NCBI RefSeq assembly: GCF_900102815.1 | Contig: NZ_FNGF01000004.1 | Coordinates: 372,001 to 436,000 of the forward strand | Length of the DNA: 64,000 nt | Source of the DNA: Glycomyces sambucus | GTDB lineage: Bacteria; Actinomycetota; Actinomycetes; Mycobacteriales; Micromonosporaceae | Direction of reading: 5' to 3' | Shown: positions 42,307 through 50,938 of the stretch, in pieces | Numbering within the stretch: the stretch's first letter is position 1 | How the letters are laid out: every line of letters starts with the position of its first letter | Program-made: the position numbers and the translations under genes | Notes under the pieces: generated by a model | Database searches by the model: none | Seen by the model: only the letters and a program-made list of their open reading frames with translations | What the model was told of the DNA's origin: nothing

Positions 42307-43662
42307 CTAGTCACCGACCTGCGACTCGTAATCGGCCTGCACGGATTCGAGCAGTCCCTCGGGCGTCTGCTCTCCGGCGACCAGCTTCTGGAGGTTGGGG
42401 GTCCAGCTCTGGGCGTAGATCGCGCCGGTGGCGTTGGCGATGAAGTCCATCGCCCCGTCCGCTTCGCTGATGGCCGCGCCCGCGGCGAGCGTCGCGGCGG
42501 TGACGGAGCCTTCGGCGACTTCCGGCATGAAGCCGTCGGCCGGCCCCATCGGGTGCGAGCCGCCGGTCTCGACCTCGATGGTCCGCGCCTCCTCGTCGGT
42601 CGCCGCCCAGTTCAGGAAGAACGCGGCGCACTCGGCGTGCTCGGCGGTGGCGGCGATCCCGTAGGTGGCCGGGGCCGACATGGCGCCGATCGCGCCGCCC
42701 GCTTCGAGCGGAGGCATCAGGAAGAAGCCGGCGCCGCCGGGCATCTGCGCGTCGAGGTTGCCGGACTCCCAGTCCCCGTTGAACATGAACAGCGTCTCGC
42801 CGTTGGTGAACCGGCTCATCATCTGCGAGTAGTCCATGGAGTTGACGTCGTCGGCGAAGTAGCCCTCGTCGATCCACTCGGCGAGGTGTTCGGCGGCGGC
42901 GAGGTTCTCGGGCGTGTCGATGTCGGCGCCGGGCTTCTGGTAGATCCAGTCGTTGACGGCGGCGGTGTCGCCGTACGAGGCCATGAGCGCCTGGAGCGGG
43001 AACGCGAGGCCGCCGGTCGCACCGCCGTTGAACTGCGCGATCGGGGTGATGCCGGCGTCGCGGGCGGCGGCGAGGTAGCCGTCGAACTCGTCGAGCGTCG
43101 CGGGCGGCTCGGTCATCCCGATCTGCGCTCCGAGCTCCTTGTTGAAGAACACCCCGGTCATGGAGTAGCCGAGGCCCATCGCGTAGAGCGGGCCGTCGCC
43201 GCGGCTCCCGTCCTCGTCGACGCGCAGCTGCTCCAGCTGCGAGGCGGGCCACGTGTCCCAGCCGAACGCCTCCGCGTAGGGGTCGAGGTCGAGGAGGAGG
43301 CCGTCGGAGGCGAGTTCGGACATCTGCGGCAGGCGCATGAGGTCGGGCGGGGAGTCCTGGAGGGTCCGCGGCGCGTTCTGCGTGATGACGGCGAACTGGT
43401 CTTCGCGGATGTCGAAGGTGACGTTCGGGTACTGGCGCGTGAACTGGTCGGCGAGCGCGCTCGGCAGGGGGAAGCCCGTCTCGAAGTACGCGCTGAGCAC
43501 GACCGGGTCCTCACCGCAGGTGGGATCGCCGGTCAGCGGGGCCGAGGCGTCCTCGGCGCCGTCGCTCCCGGGAGGGGCGCAGGCGGCGAGCCCGATGGCG
43601 GCCGAGAACGCGACGCCCGAGATGACCAGAGCGCGCCGGCGGAACTTCCTGATGCGAGACAT
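42307..43662 (-). CDS. Extracellular sugar-binding lipoprotein
   Basis: A 451-residue family 1 solute-binding protein. The N-terminus is a lipoprotein signal: RKFRRR, a hydrophobic stretch and lipobox IGLAAC, with Cys at about residue 28. The mature part has the type 1 SBP features YETGFPLPSALADQFTRQYP at the N-terminus and FNGDWESGNLD in the middle. It presents a carbohydrate to the two permeases. The ATG is preceded by AAAGGGGA. It is the first gene of the operon and divergent from the LacI gene. Confidence 0.94.
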   Translation of the reverse strand: MSRIRKFRRRALVISGVAFSAAIGLAACAPPGSDGAEDASAPLTGDPTCGEDPVVLSAYFETGFPLPSALADQFTRQYPNVTFDIREDQFAVITQNAPRTLQDSPPDLMRLPQMSELASDGLLLDLDPYAEAFGWDTWPASQLEQLRVDEDGSRGDGPLYAMGLGYSMTGVFFNKELGAQIGMTEPPATLDEFDGYLAAARDAGITPIAQFNGGATGGLAFPLQALMASYGDTAAVNDWIYQKPGADIDTPENLAAAEHLAEWIDEGYFADDVNSMDYSQMMSRFTNGETLFMFNGDWESGNLDAQMPGGAGFFLMPPLEAGGAIGAMSAPATYGIAATAEHAECAAFFLNWAATDEEARTIEVETGGSHPMGPADGFMPEVAEGSVTAATLAAGAAISEADGAMDFIANATGAIYAQSWTPNLQKLVAGEQTPEGLLESVQADYESQVGD

Positions 43663-43717
43663 CGTTGTCCCCTTTCATCCATGTCGTGGAGGGATCGGCG
43701 GATGATGCAACCGTCGA

Positions 43718-43733
43718 GCTAAACCGAGTTAGC
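43718..43733. promoter_or_regulatory. LacI-family operator
   Basis: GCTAAACCGAGTTAGC, a 16-bp dyad (GCTAA arms) centred on CG, lies 56 bases before the solute-binding gene and 72 bases before the divergent lacI-type gene. Size, central CG and place fit a LacI/CcpA-type site controlling both directions. Confidence 0.7.
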
Positions 43734-43804
43734 AACGACTATACTGCGAGACGGATCTGCGTTTGTCAACTCCGCGGAGACCTCGGAGTACGGAAGGACC
43801 TCAC

Positions 43805-44836
43805 GTGCATCAAAAGCGAGTCACCCTCGCCGACGTCGCCAAGGCCGCGGGCGTGTCCCGCACGACGGCATCACTGGTGCTGTCGGATCGCGGCGACGAA
43901 CTGCGGATCTCCGAACCCGTCCAGCACCGGGTGCGCCAGGTCGCCGCCGAGCTGGCGTACCGCCCCAACGCGGCGTCGCAGGTCCTCCGGACCGGCCTCA
44001 GCCGCACCTTCGGCTTCATCTCCGACACGGTCGCGACGTCCCAGCTCGCGGGCGACATGATCAAGGGCGCGCTCGAGGGCGCGCGCCGGCACGACCACAT
44101 GCTCTTCATCGGCGAGTCCGAAGGGTCCGAAGACGAGCAGGCCCGCCTCATCCAGGCGATGGTCGACCGGCAGGTGGACGGGATCGTCATCGCCTCCATG
44201 TTCACCCGGGAGCGGCCGGTCCCCCGTGGAGTCGGCCGCCCCCTCGTCTTCCTCAACACCGTCCCCGCGGAGGACCACGCTCAAGTCCCCGTCGTCATTC
44301 CCGACGAGATCGGCGCGGGCCGCGCCGCCGCCCGCGCACTGCTCGACGCCGGCCATCGGGAGATCCACCTCATCGGGGCCGGACCCGCGCTCGGCGACGT
44401 GCCGCCGCTGACCATCGCCGGACAGGAGCGCCTGGAGGGCATCCTCCGAGAACTCGACGGCGCCGGCCTCGAGCCCGCGAGCGGCCGCAGGTGCAGCATC
44501 TGGCTGCCCGAGGACGGATGGCAGGCGACGACGGCGCTCCTGCAGTCGGGTGTCACCGGCGGGGCGATCCTCTGCTTCAACGACCGCCTGGCCCTCGGTG
44601 CGTACCAAGCGATCCAGGAAGCCGGCTTCCGAGTGCCCCAGGACTTCTCAGTGGTGTCCTTCGACGACCACCAGCTCGCGAGCTGGCTCCGACCCGGCCT
44701 CACCACCGTCGCCCTCCCCCACTACGAGCTCGGCCGAAGGGCCGTCGAGGCCCTGCTCGCTCCCGCCCAGGCCGACACCCGATTCGAGCGCGTGCCGATG
44801 CCCCTCCGAGCACGAGGCTCGATCGCCGCCCCCTGA
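43805..44836 (+). CDS. LacI-family transcriptional regulator
   Basis: A 343-residue regulator. The N-terminal HTH is VTLADVAKAAGVSRTTASLVLSD with hinge helix AYRPNAASQVLRTG; the C-terminal periplasmic-binding fold has CFNDRLALGAYQAIQE and VVSFDDHQLASWLRPGLTTV. It should repress the divergent sugar-uptake operon until its inducer is present. The GTG start is preceded by GGAAGGA; a longer frame from 43763 is less likely. Confidence 0.93.
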   Translation: MHQKRVTLADVAKAAGVSRTTASLVLSDRGDELRISEPVQHRVRQVAAELAYRPNAASQVLRTGLSRTFGFISDTVATSQLAGDMIKGALEGARRHDHMLFIGESEGSEDEQARLIQAMVDRQVDGIVIASMFTRERPVPRGVGRPLVFLNTVPAEDHAQVPVVIPDEIGAGRAAARALLDAGHREIHLIGAGPALGDVPPLTIAGQERLEGILRELDGAGLEPASGRRCSIWLPEDGWQATTALLQSGVTGGAILCFNDRLALGAYQAIQEAGFRVPQDFSVVSFDDHQLASWLRPGLTTVALPHYELGRRAVEALLAPAQADTRFERVPMPLRARGSIAAP

Positions 44837-44954
44837 TCGAACCCTGCCGTTCGACCGAGCGGTCGACCGGCGGGAAGCAATGGCCGGCAACTCGGCCGAC
44901 CGAGCCCCGCTCGGCGCCCGAAGACCTTGGCCCCGCGATCCGGGGACAGCAAAG

Positions 44955-44976
44955 AAGGCCCTGTCACCAGGGCCTT
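44955..44976. terminator. Hairpin terminator
   Basis: A 9-bp stem AAGGCCCTG with a 4-base loop followed by TCGTTCT, about 120 bases after the LacI gene. It marks the border between the sugar operon and the accessory region. Confidence 0.75.
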
Positions 44977-45097
44977 TCGTTCTGTGCGCGTCTCAACAGC
45001 CTATCTGAACCCGCTCCCGCAGGTCACGGCCCTGGTTTCGCGCCTGTCCGCCGTATTGGCGGCCCCGACAGCAAATCCGGCCGTGTCGCGGCCCGCA

Positions 45098-45322
45098 ATG
45101 ACTGTATCCGACCTCTCAGCAGCCACCGGCGGCGCTGGCCGAGATCGGAGTCCTGGACCTGGGCGGCCGTGGAAGTTGTACGAGCGCCTCACTTCGGATG
45201 ACGTCGCGACGATTGTCCACGGCCACCGGAGTGGTAGCCGTCAGAAGGACCTTGCAGCGCGCTTCGGGATCAGTGTCAGCAGCGTCCAACGAGTGCTTCG
45301 CGATCACGGCGCCATGGGATAG
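45098..45322 (+). CDS. Small resolvase-type helix-turn-helix protein
   Basis: A 74-residue protein. After a Gly/Pro-rich start it holds RLTSDDVATIVHGHRSGSRQKDLA and ARFGISVSSVQRVLRDHG, the HTH of resolvase/invertase C-termini (HTH_7/38 type). It may be a free-standing DNA-binding protein or the tail of a lost recombinase. A strong hairpin follows 14 bases on. The ATG lacks a strong ribosome site. Confidence 0.5.
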   Translation: MTVSDLSAATGGAGRDRSPGPGRPWKLYERLTSDDVATIVHGHRSGSRQKDLAARFGISVSSVQRVLRDHGAMG

Positions 45323-45335
45323 ACGGAGGCAGGGG

Positions 45336-45375
45336 CGGGGTCGGGCGGTCTTCCACCAAAGATTGCCCGACCCCG
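45336..45375. terminator. Hairpin terminator
   Basis: A perfect 11-bp stem cggggtcgggc with an 18-base loop, ending in TTT. It closes the small HTH gene. Confidence 0.7.
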
Positions 45376-45484
45376 TTTCGGGTGCGGTGGTGTCGCGAGA
45401 AGCGAAGACGGCCACCGCAACCCGGTCGGTTCCGCGGCCGGTCTGTGGTTCAGGCGCCCGGCTGCGGAACTTCAAGGGTGAAGG

Positions 45485-45807
45485 TCAGGTGGTGTCGGGT
45501 GCGGCGATCAGGGCCGCGCACTGGTCGAGGAGCCAGGGGCACCACGGGTCACCGGACCAGGCCGGGGCCCATTCGGGCACCTCCTCGGGGTCGTCGGTGA
45601 AGCGGCAGCACTCGCGCGGCCCGGCCCCATCGTCGACATCCAGGAGGTAATCGACGATCTTCTGGGAGCGGCCCGGATCCGATCCAGGCGGTAGAGCGTG
45701 AAGACCACCGGGCCGCGTTGGAAGTCGCCGAGGTAGCCGTCGATGCCAGGCTTGCCGTCGGACCGGAGGTTGTACGGGTCGCCTTCGGGCGCAGTCGGCT
45801 CAGCCAT
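45485..45807 (-). pseudogene. Frameshifted small hypothetical gene
   Basis: The first part (ATG at 45807, MAEPTAPEGDPYNL...GYLGDFQRGPVVFTLYRLDR) and the second part (SDPGRSQKIVDYLLDV...CCRFTDDPEEVPEW...LIAAPDTT, stop at 45485) are in different frames. The switch is near 45690 at a GGATCGGATCC stretch. Together they would make a protein of about 107 residues, Trp/Asp-rich and acidic, of unknown function. The ATG overlaps the end of the preceding fragment. A one-base sequencing error is the main alternative. Confidence 0.55.
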
Positions 45808-46084
45808 TGCCGGACTCCGCCCGTGCCGTGGCGAGGTCATCGCGGTAGAAGACGCGGAACGCTTGTTCTTGGAGCCATATCTTCGCGTGGGGCTTGAGGC
45901 CCCGCCAGAAGGCGCCCCAGGTGGCTTTCAGGTCGCCGGAGTTGAGGCCGGAGACCACCAGGACGACGTCGTCACTCCGCGGGCCGGTCAGGACTTGGAA
46001 CGAGTCCGGTGCGACCGGCCCGGAGGCGCGGACGGTGTAATCGCGGTACTGATCGCTAAAGGTGCCCGGTTGAGTGCGCCGGGA
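45800..46084 (-). pseudogene. 5'-truncated hypothetical gene
   Basis: The frame codes for good protein-like sequence (TFSDQYRDYTVRASGPV, LVVSGLNSGDLKATWGAF, IWLQEQAFRVFYRDDL) and ends just after the ATG of the next gene (overlap). It opens with a stop codon at 46085 and has no start codon before residue 40. The beginning has been lost or shifted to another frame; an ATG with weak context lies at about 46122 in a second frame. Function is unknown. Confidence 0.5.
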
Positions 46085-46291
46085 TCAGGACACCCGACGG
46101 CTGTGTGTCTGCTGCTCATGCCAATGAGCTTATGAACTGCGCAAATGCAGGTACCAGCATTGGTTATGTCGTGCGCGTCCGACCCGCTCGCGGCAACCGG
46201 ACACCGAGGGCCGACATAAGGACCGGACAAGAAAGACGCGCCGTGGTGTCCCATCGGCGCGTCTCCAAGCGGCAGTTAGAGCAGCTTAGCG

Positions 46292-46567
46292 TTATTCGAG
46301 GCTGCCGCGTTCGACATCGGCGGCCAGGACGGCGAGATCGAGCTCCCCGTCGCGGACTCCGCCGACAAACGCTTTCCATTCCTCGGGCGTGTAAATCAGG
46401 ATCGTTCCGGCGGGGTCGTCGAATCGGCGCATGGCGATCAGGCCGTTCTCGGCGAAGCCGAGCTCCAGTTCACCGGGGGTGCCGTCGGCGGCGTCCGGAC
46501 GGACCCACCGGGCGGCTGCAGTGTCGAATTCGCCCTTGAGCGGGTGCTCCCTGACCGGACCGGACAT
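46292..46567 (-). CDS. DUF397-like protein
   Basis: A 91-residue protein of the type found downstream of XRE/DUF5753 regulators: GEFDTAAARWVRPDAADG, ELGFAENGLIAMRRFDDPAGTILIYTPEEWKAFVGGV. It overlaps the preceding DUF397 gene (ATGA). Such proteins act with WhiJ-like regulators, possibly as antitoxin-like partners; the mechanism is unresolved. Confidence 0.75.
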   Translation of the reverse strand: MSGPVREHPLKGEFDTAAARWVRPDAADGTPGELELGFAENGLIAMRRFDDPAGTILIYTPEEWKAFVGGVRDGELDLAVLAADVERGSLE

Positions 46568-46758
46568 CAGCCGTGGTCTTTCACCCAGGCAAGGAGGCCG
46601 GTGTAGGTGGCGGAGCCGACGGTGACGATCGGACGGTCCTCGGGGAGCTTGGAGTGCGAAACCTGCGGGGCACCGTCGCTCAGCCGTACCTCGACACAGC
46701 TGTTGTTTTGGTTGCCACCGCTGCGGCTGGACTTGCGCCAGGGACCAGTGGTGCTCAT
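46567..46758 (-). CDS. DUF397 protein
   Basis: A 63-residue DUF397 protein with the family pattern WRKSSRSGGNQNNSCVEVRL near the N-terminus and FxxLLAWVKDHG-like end. It overlaps the end of the XRE/DUF5753 gene upstream (ATGA) and the second DUF397 gene downstream. Confidence 0.88.
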   Translation of the reverse strand: MSTTGPWRKSSRSGGNQNNSCVEVRLSDGAPQVSHSKLPEDRPIVTVGSATYTGLLAWVKDHG

Positions 46759-47602
46759 TTGAAGAACTCCTCCGCGGTGATCGACTTGGCAGACGCGAGC
46801 TTGAACGCGCCTGTGAAGAACGTACCCTGCGAAGTGTTCGCGTCCACGAATCCCCCACCGCGCGGGGATTCGACGTTGACCACCGGCGGCTGTTCGCTGT
46901 CGTACTCGAAGAGGTTGAGCGACCACGGCTGCAAGTCGTAGCGCCCCAACGCGAGCGGCATGATACGCACGTCTGCGAACGGCAGCGCGGAGACCTGCTT
47001 CAGGTCTGCCAGTATCAGGTCCCGGTCCGGTCCGAGATCCATGGTCAGGGCCGCCTCGCCAATCAGGAGAAGTGCTTCTCGTCCGGACTCGATCCACCGC
47101 TCGCGTCGCTCCATCCGGAACTCCAGACCGTCGTCCCAGTCGATATCGCCATCGAAGGAAACGGCCGTAGTCCCCCGGATCATCCGGTAGTACGCCTCGC
47201 TGTGCACGAGCGAAGGAATCGCGAGTGGCGAGTGGTAGTACAAGAAGGTGGCGGCATCTTCGCACTGCTGGAGGAACCATCCGCGGTCGTTGACGGCGTT
47301 GCTGTAGATCGAGCACCAGTCACCGGTGCGGGCGGCCTCGGCAAGGCGGGCGATGTGGTCGACCTTCTGGTGCGGGTTTCATAAAACCGCAGGAGCTCCA
47401 GGACCGTACCGACCTTGACGCCCCGGTATGACCCGGACTCCGAGCGGCCGAGCGTCTTCGCCGAGCAGATGTTGGTCGGGACCTCGTTCTTCCGGTAGCC
47501 CGTTGGCCTTCCCGGGCGGCGCCGGACGCGTTCGGCTTCGAGCTGGCGCCCCAGTTCCTGCACCGGCGGCGGGACCTTGGCCGGGTCTTCGATGTCGGTC
47601 AT
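46755..47602 (-). pseudogene. Frameshifted XRE/DUF5753 regulator (WhiJ-like)
   Basis: The 5' part (ATG at 47602; MTDIEDPAKVPPPVQELGRQL, an HTH-like SAKTLGRSESGSYR, VGTVLELLRFYE) and the 3' part are in different frames. The 3' part has DHIARLAEAARTGDW, QQCEDAATFLYYHSPLAIP and SLVHSEAYYRMIRGTT and ends FKLASAKSITAEEFFK. The break is near 47385 in a TTTTATGAAACCC stretch; the 3' frame has a TGA there. Joined, they give about 280 residues, the usual size. The HTH also looks unusual. The two DUF397 genes downstream are intact. Confidence 0.72.
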
Positions 47603-47810
47603 GCCAACGGATTCTAGAGATAGTGACCTACCGATTACAAGCCATACATGCAGGAACTTCCCTGCGCGCCAATCGAATCAGCCAAGGCGACCGGACAAAG
47701 CCATGGGACAAGTATTGCGGTTATTGTTGTCTGGTTCCAAGGACCGGACAGCGTCGGGTTCCGGACACTCAGGTTCACATCAAGGTGTCGATCAGATACG
47801 TTCCGTTGCC

Positions 47811-48197
47811 ATGTCTAGGAAGAAGAAGTCACCCCTGTACCGCTACTGGGGCTATCTGCTGCTGGCCGGAGCCGTAGTCCTGCTCTTCGCCCGCGACGTC
47901 GGTCCACTCGCGGTCTCGGGCGCTTTCGCACTCAGCTTTGTATGGATGCTGCTGGCCGCCCCGACATGGTGCGGAGCGAAGAACCGCGGCGAAGGGTACT
48001 GCCGCAACAACTCCTCGGGCCTGCTCGGCGGCTGCCGCCAAGTCCGCCAGCACAAATGGCAGCGTTTCAAGTCCCTGACCCGCCTCGACACCCTCACCAC
48101 CGCCGCCCGCGGCTGGTTCACCGGCGCACCCCAACAGATCGCCACCTGCGCCCTCGCCGTCTCAGCCATCGGTGTCATCGCGGGCCTGCTCAAATAG
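47811..48197 (+). CDS. Small membrane protein with CxxxxxxxGxC motif
   Basis: A 128-residue protein: basic start (MSRKKKSPLYR), two helices (about 14-32 and 35-52), then WCGAKNRGEGYCRNNSSGLLGGC and RQHKWQRFK, and a C-terminal helix. The Cys/Asn motif followed by RQHKW recurs in small actinobacterial proteins of unknown role, often in accessory regions. No strong ribosome site precedes the ATG. Confidence 0.72.
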   Translation: MSRKKKSPLYRYWGYLLLAGAVVLLFARDVGPLAVSGAFALSFVWMLLAAPTWCGAKNRGEGYCRNNSSGLLGGCRQVRQHKWQRFKSLTRLDTLTTAARGWFTGAPQQIATCALAVSAIGVIAGLLK

Positions 48198-48377
48198 GCA
48201 CTCCAGGCGAACAAGGGACGTCCATTGGGCCTAGTTCGATGACGAGACCGCCCCAACGCCTGGACACGCCTATCGAAACCTGCACTGATATAGGAGACGA
48301 GGTCAAAGCCTAGAATGCCCGCCGACCTTAATGTCTTTGGACTACTAGTGAAAACCACGCAGCCCCATGTGGCTGGT

Positions 48378-48401
48378 TGTGACCGCTCATAAACGGTCAC
48401 A
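48378..48401. terminator. Hairpin after the R-M operon
   Basis: TGTGACCG with its perfect complement and an 8-base loop, 15 bases past the stop of the res gene. It is probably the operon terminator. Confidence 0.6.
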
Positions 48402-48415
48402 TGCAAGGACTCCGC

Positions 48416-50938
48416 TCAGACGAAGGTCTGTGCACCTCTGCGAAGAGCCAGCCATGAGGACGAGTTGGCGACCACCGATTCGGATGCGAGAAGGTAGCCC
48501 CAGTGGTCGAATACCACGGAGTCCTCGTTGACTGCGCGCAGCCAATCGCGCGCTGCGCTGCACTTGGCTTCCACGACGGCGGAGGCGATCTCGCTGTCGC
48601 GTTTACCCTCGATGATCCAGTGGGTGCGCTCATCGTCAATGACGACGAAGTCGGGCTCATACTGCCGTCCGAATGCTCCCATGGAGTAGTCGATGCGCAA
48701 CGGCACATCGCCATCGACGCGAAGCCAGGAATCCACTCCGCTGGCGGTATCGAACAGTTCTGCCAGGCGGAACTCCGTTGAGTAAGCGTCGAAGCGCACC
48801 ACGTCGTAGAAGGATCGCTCCCAGCCCTTGTACGGGTAACCGCGCGTGAACGCGGACGACGAGGTAACCAGGTGCCGGTCCGCCGGTGGAACCACCTCGA
48901 TCCGCTCCTGAGGGTCGGGCCAACGGTTGAGCAGGACCGAGGTCTCGATCCACGTCCGGGTCGCGGCTTGGCGCTGCTTGATCCACTCCGTCAGTCGCGT
49001 CGTGGCGAGGCGTCCATGTTCAATCCGCCACGGGGTGCTCTCGGTGACGCGAGCGCCGTCGAGAAAGACCTGGGCGACCTTCAGCGCAGCGTTGGCCTCA
49101 CGTACCGATGCCTCGATTCCGTCAGTGCGGAGCAGACGGCCCACGAGGTCATTCTCGATCGAGAGGTACGGGATCAACTGCGCTGACGCTGCCACTTTGT
49201 CGTGCTGCTCGGCCAGGACTACGTGGGCGTCGCCCATAAGGTCGCGCTGCGCGTTCAGGGCTGTGCGTCGCAGCGAGTCTCCCTCGTCGTTGGCGAACTG
49301 GCGGCCGAGCGCCTCGACCTGAGTCAGGTCGAGGTTCGCAAGCGAGAACGAGTCCCGCCTTGTCGTACGGGTCACACGCGGGATAAAGAGCGGCAGCGTG
49401 TGGGCGCGCTGTGGCTTCGGAGAGACAACCTCGGCTACTGCCTTCTCGGAGGACCGCGCCGCATCTGCGCGGCTCTCGGGCGTCGCGAAGACAATCCCCG
49501 TGTGTATTCGACCTGACGCCGGTGAATCGCCGTATTGACTGTGGTCCTTAAGGTTTACTGCCGAGCCATCAGGGAGCGAAACCTCAATGGAGTCGACGGC
49601 ATTGGGGTCGACTGGGAGCGTAGCGGTCGAGCCCGGCAGCAGGCCCGGCGAGATGATGCCGGGCACCGGATTCGGCGTGACGACGACGTCTTCGGTGCGC
49701 TTGCCAAGGGTCTCCTCGAGCAACACCCTGGCCTGCTTCAGGAGCGCCGTGAACGAGCGATGGGAGAGTACCTCCACAGTGTCGAGCATCGGGTTGCCTG
49801 TGCGGGTGCCGAACGGGAGCCGGAGCCCGCGGCCGAGGACCTGCTCAGTGAGGAGTGACGACTCGAGAGAACGCACGGAGGCGATCACGTAGACGTTCTT
49901 CACATCCCAGCCCTCCTTCAGCATGCCGACACTGACAACTGCACGGATGGGAGAGTCCGGGTTCTCCAAAGTGTCGAGCAGGGAGAGCGTCTTGTCGGGC
50001 TCCTCGGACGTCACGAGCAGGACCTGGGAGGGGTCACTGAGCATGTCGGGTCCGGCTAGTAGGTCGCGAATCTCGTTCGCCTCGTCGATGGTTGAAGCCA
50101 CCACGAAGAGAATCGGCTCGGAGTAGGCCTGCCGTGTCATGTCGCAGTATGCGCGCATGGTGGTCGCCTTTGCAGCAAGCAGCGTCAAGCCGTCCGCCAT
50201 CTGCGTGCGCAGGTCCGCGACGCCGTCGCGACGCGACACCAGCACCGGAATCTTTACGTATCCGTCGGCGATCGCCGACGACAACGGGTAGCGGTAGACA
50301 ATCTTTGACTCGGTGGCTTCATGAGGGGTGGCCGTGAGTCCCACGAGAGCGAGCGGGTGCATCTGCTCTATCGCCTGCTGGAACTTCTTCGCGTTTCCCG
50401 AGTAGTAGACATGGTGCTCATCGGCGATGACGACGAGGTCGCCAGCAGCCTGCAAGTAGTCATACAACGCGACTCCGGTCGTCTCGTGCTCACGATATGC
50501 CCGGCGGGCACTATTCGTGTTGGGGCGCAGCAGCGATTGCACCGTGAGGACGAAAACCTTGAACCTCGCGGGATCCTCAAGAGCTGCCCCGACTTCGCCA
50601 CGTTCCAGTGAGTCGAGCGTGACGACCAGCGGGTTCGACTGCAGCCCGCGAAGATACTTGCGATGCCCCGGGGTGAGGTTGTCGACCGTCTTTCGCTGGA
50701 TTGTGGATCCGGGTGTCACAATCACCACATTGCTGACGCCCGACGCATACAGGTAGTCCAACAAGGCGCCGGCGATGTAGGTCTTTCCAACTCCGGTCGC
50801 GAGGTCTGCGACCAGTTCGGCGCCGAACTCGGCCGTGCGTAGGGCCTGGGCCAGTGCGTCGAGCGCGTCCTGATTTGGCTTGCGGAGGTCGAGGGTGTGC
50901 GAGACCTGCTCGATCAGACTATGGTCGTACTCGATCAT
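48416..50938 (-). CDS. Type III restriction enzyme, Res subunit
   Basis: An 840-residue SF2 helicase-nuclease. Walker A is DLATGVGKTYIAGAL (around residue 47), motif II is VVIADEHHVYY, and motif VI lies in LTEQVLGRGLRLP. The C-terminal endonuclease has a PD-(D/E)xK pattern: YEPDFVVID and WIIEGKRD. It should cut DNA with the adjacent Mod subunit. Its ATG overlaps the mod stop. The gene is less GC-rich than its surroundings, which fits horizontal acquisition. Confidence 0.92.
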   Translation of the reverse strand: MIEYDHSLIEQVSHTLDLRKPNQDALDALAQALRTAEFGAELVADLATGVGKTYIAGALLDYLYASGVSNVVIVTPGSTIQRKTVDNLTPGHRKYLRGLQSNPLVVTLDSLERGEVGAALEDPARFKVFVLTVQSLLRPNTNSARRAYREHETTGVALYDYLQAAGDLVVIADEHHVYYSGNAKKFQQAIEQMHPLALVGLTATPHEATESKIVYRYPLSSAIADGYVKIPVLVSRRDGVADLRTQMADGLTLLAAKATTMRAYCDMTRQAYSEPILFVVASTIDEANEIRDLLAGPDMLSDPSQVLLVTSEEPDKTLSLLDTLENPDSPIRAVVSVGMLKEGWDVKNVYVIASVRSLESSLLTEQVLGRGLRLPFGTRTGNPMLDTVEVLSHRSFTALLKQARVLLEETLGKRTEDVVVTPNPVPGIISPGLLPGSTATLPVDPNAVDSIEVSLPDGSAVNLKDHSQYGDSPASGRIHTGIVFATPESRADAARSSEKAVAEVVSPKPQRAHTLPLFIPRVTRTTRRDSFSLANLDLTQVEALGRQFANDEGDSLRRTALNAQRDLMGDAHVVLAEQHDKVAASAQLIPYLSIENDLVGRLLRTDGIEASVREANAALKVAQVFLDGARVTESTPWRIEHGRLATTRLTEWIKQRQAATRTWIETSVLLNRWPDPQERIEVVPPADRHLVTSSSAFTRGYPYKGWERSFYDVVRFDAYSTEFRLAELFDTASGVDSWLRVDGDVPLRIDYSMGAFGRQYEPDFVVIDDERTHWIIEGKRDSEIASAVVEAKCSAARDWLRAVNEDSVVFDHWGYLLASESVVANSSSWLALRRGAQTFV

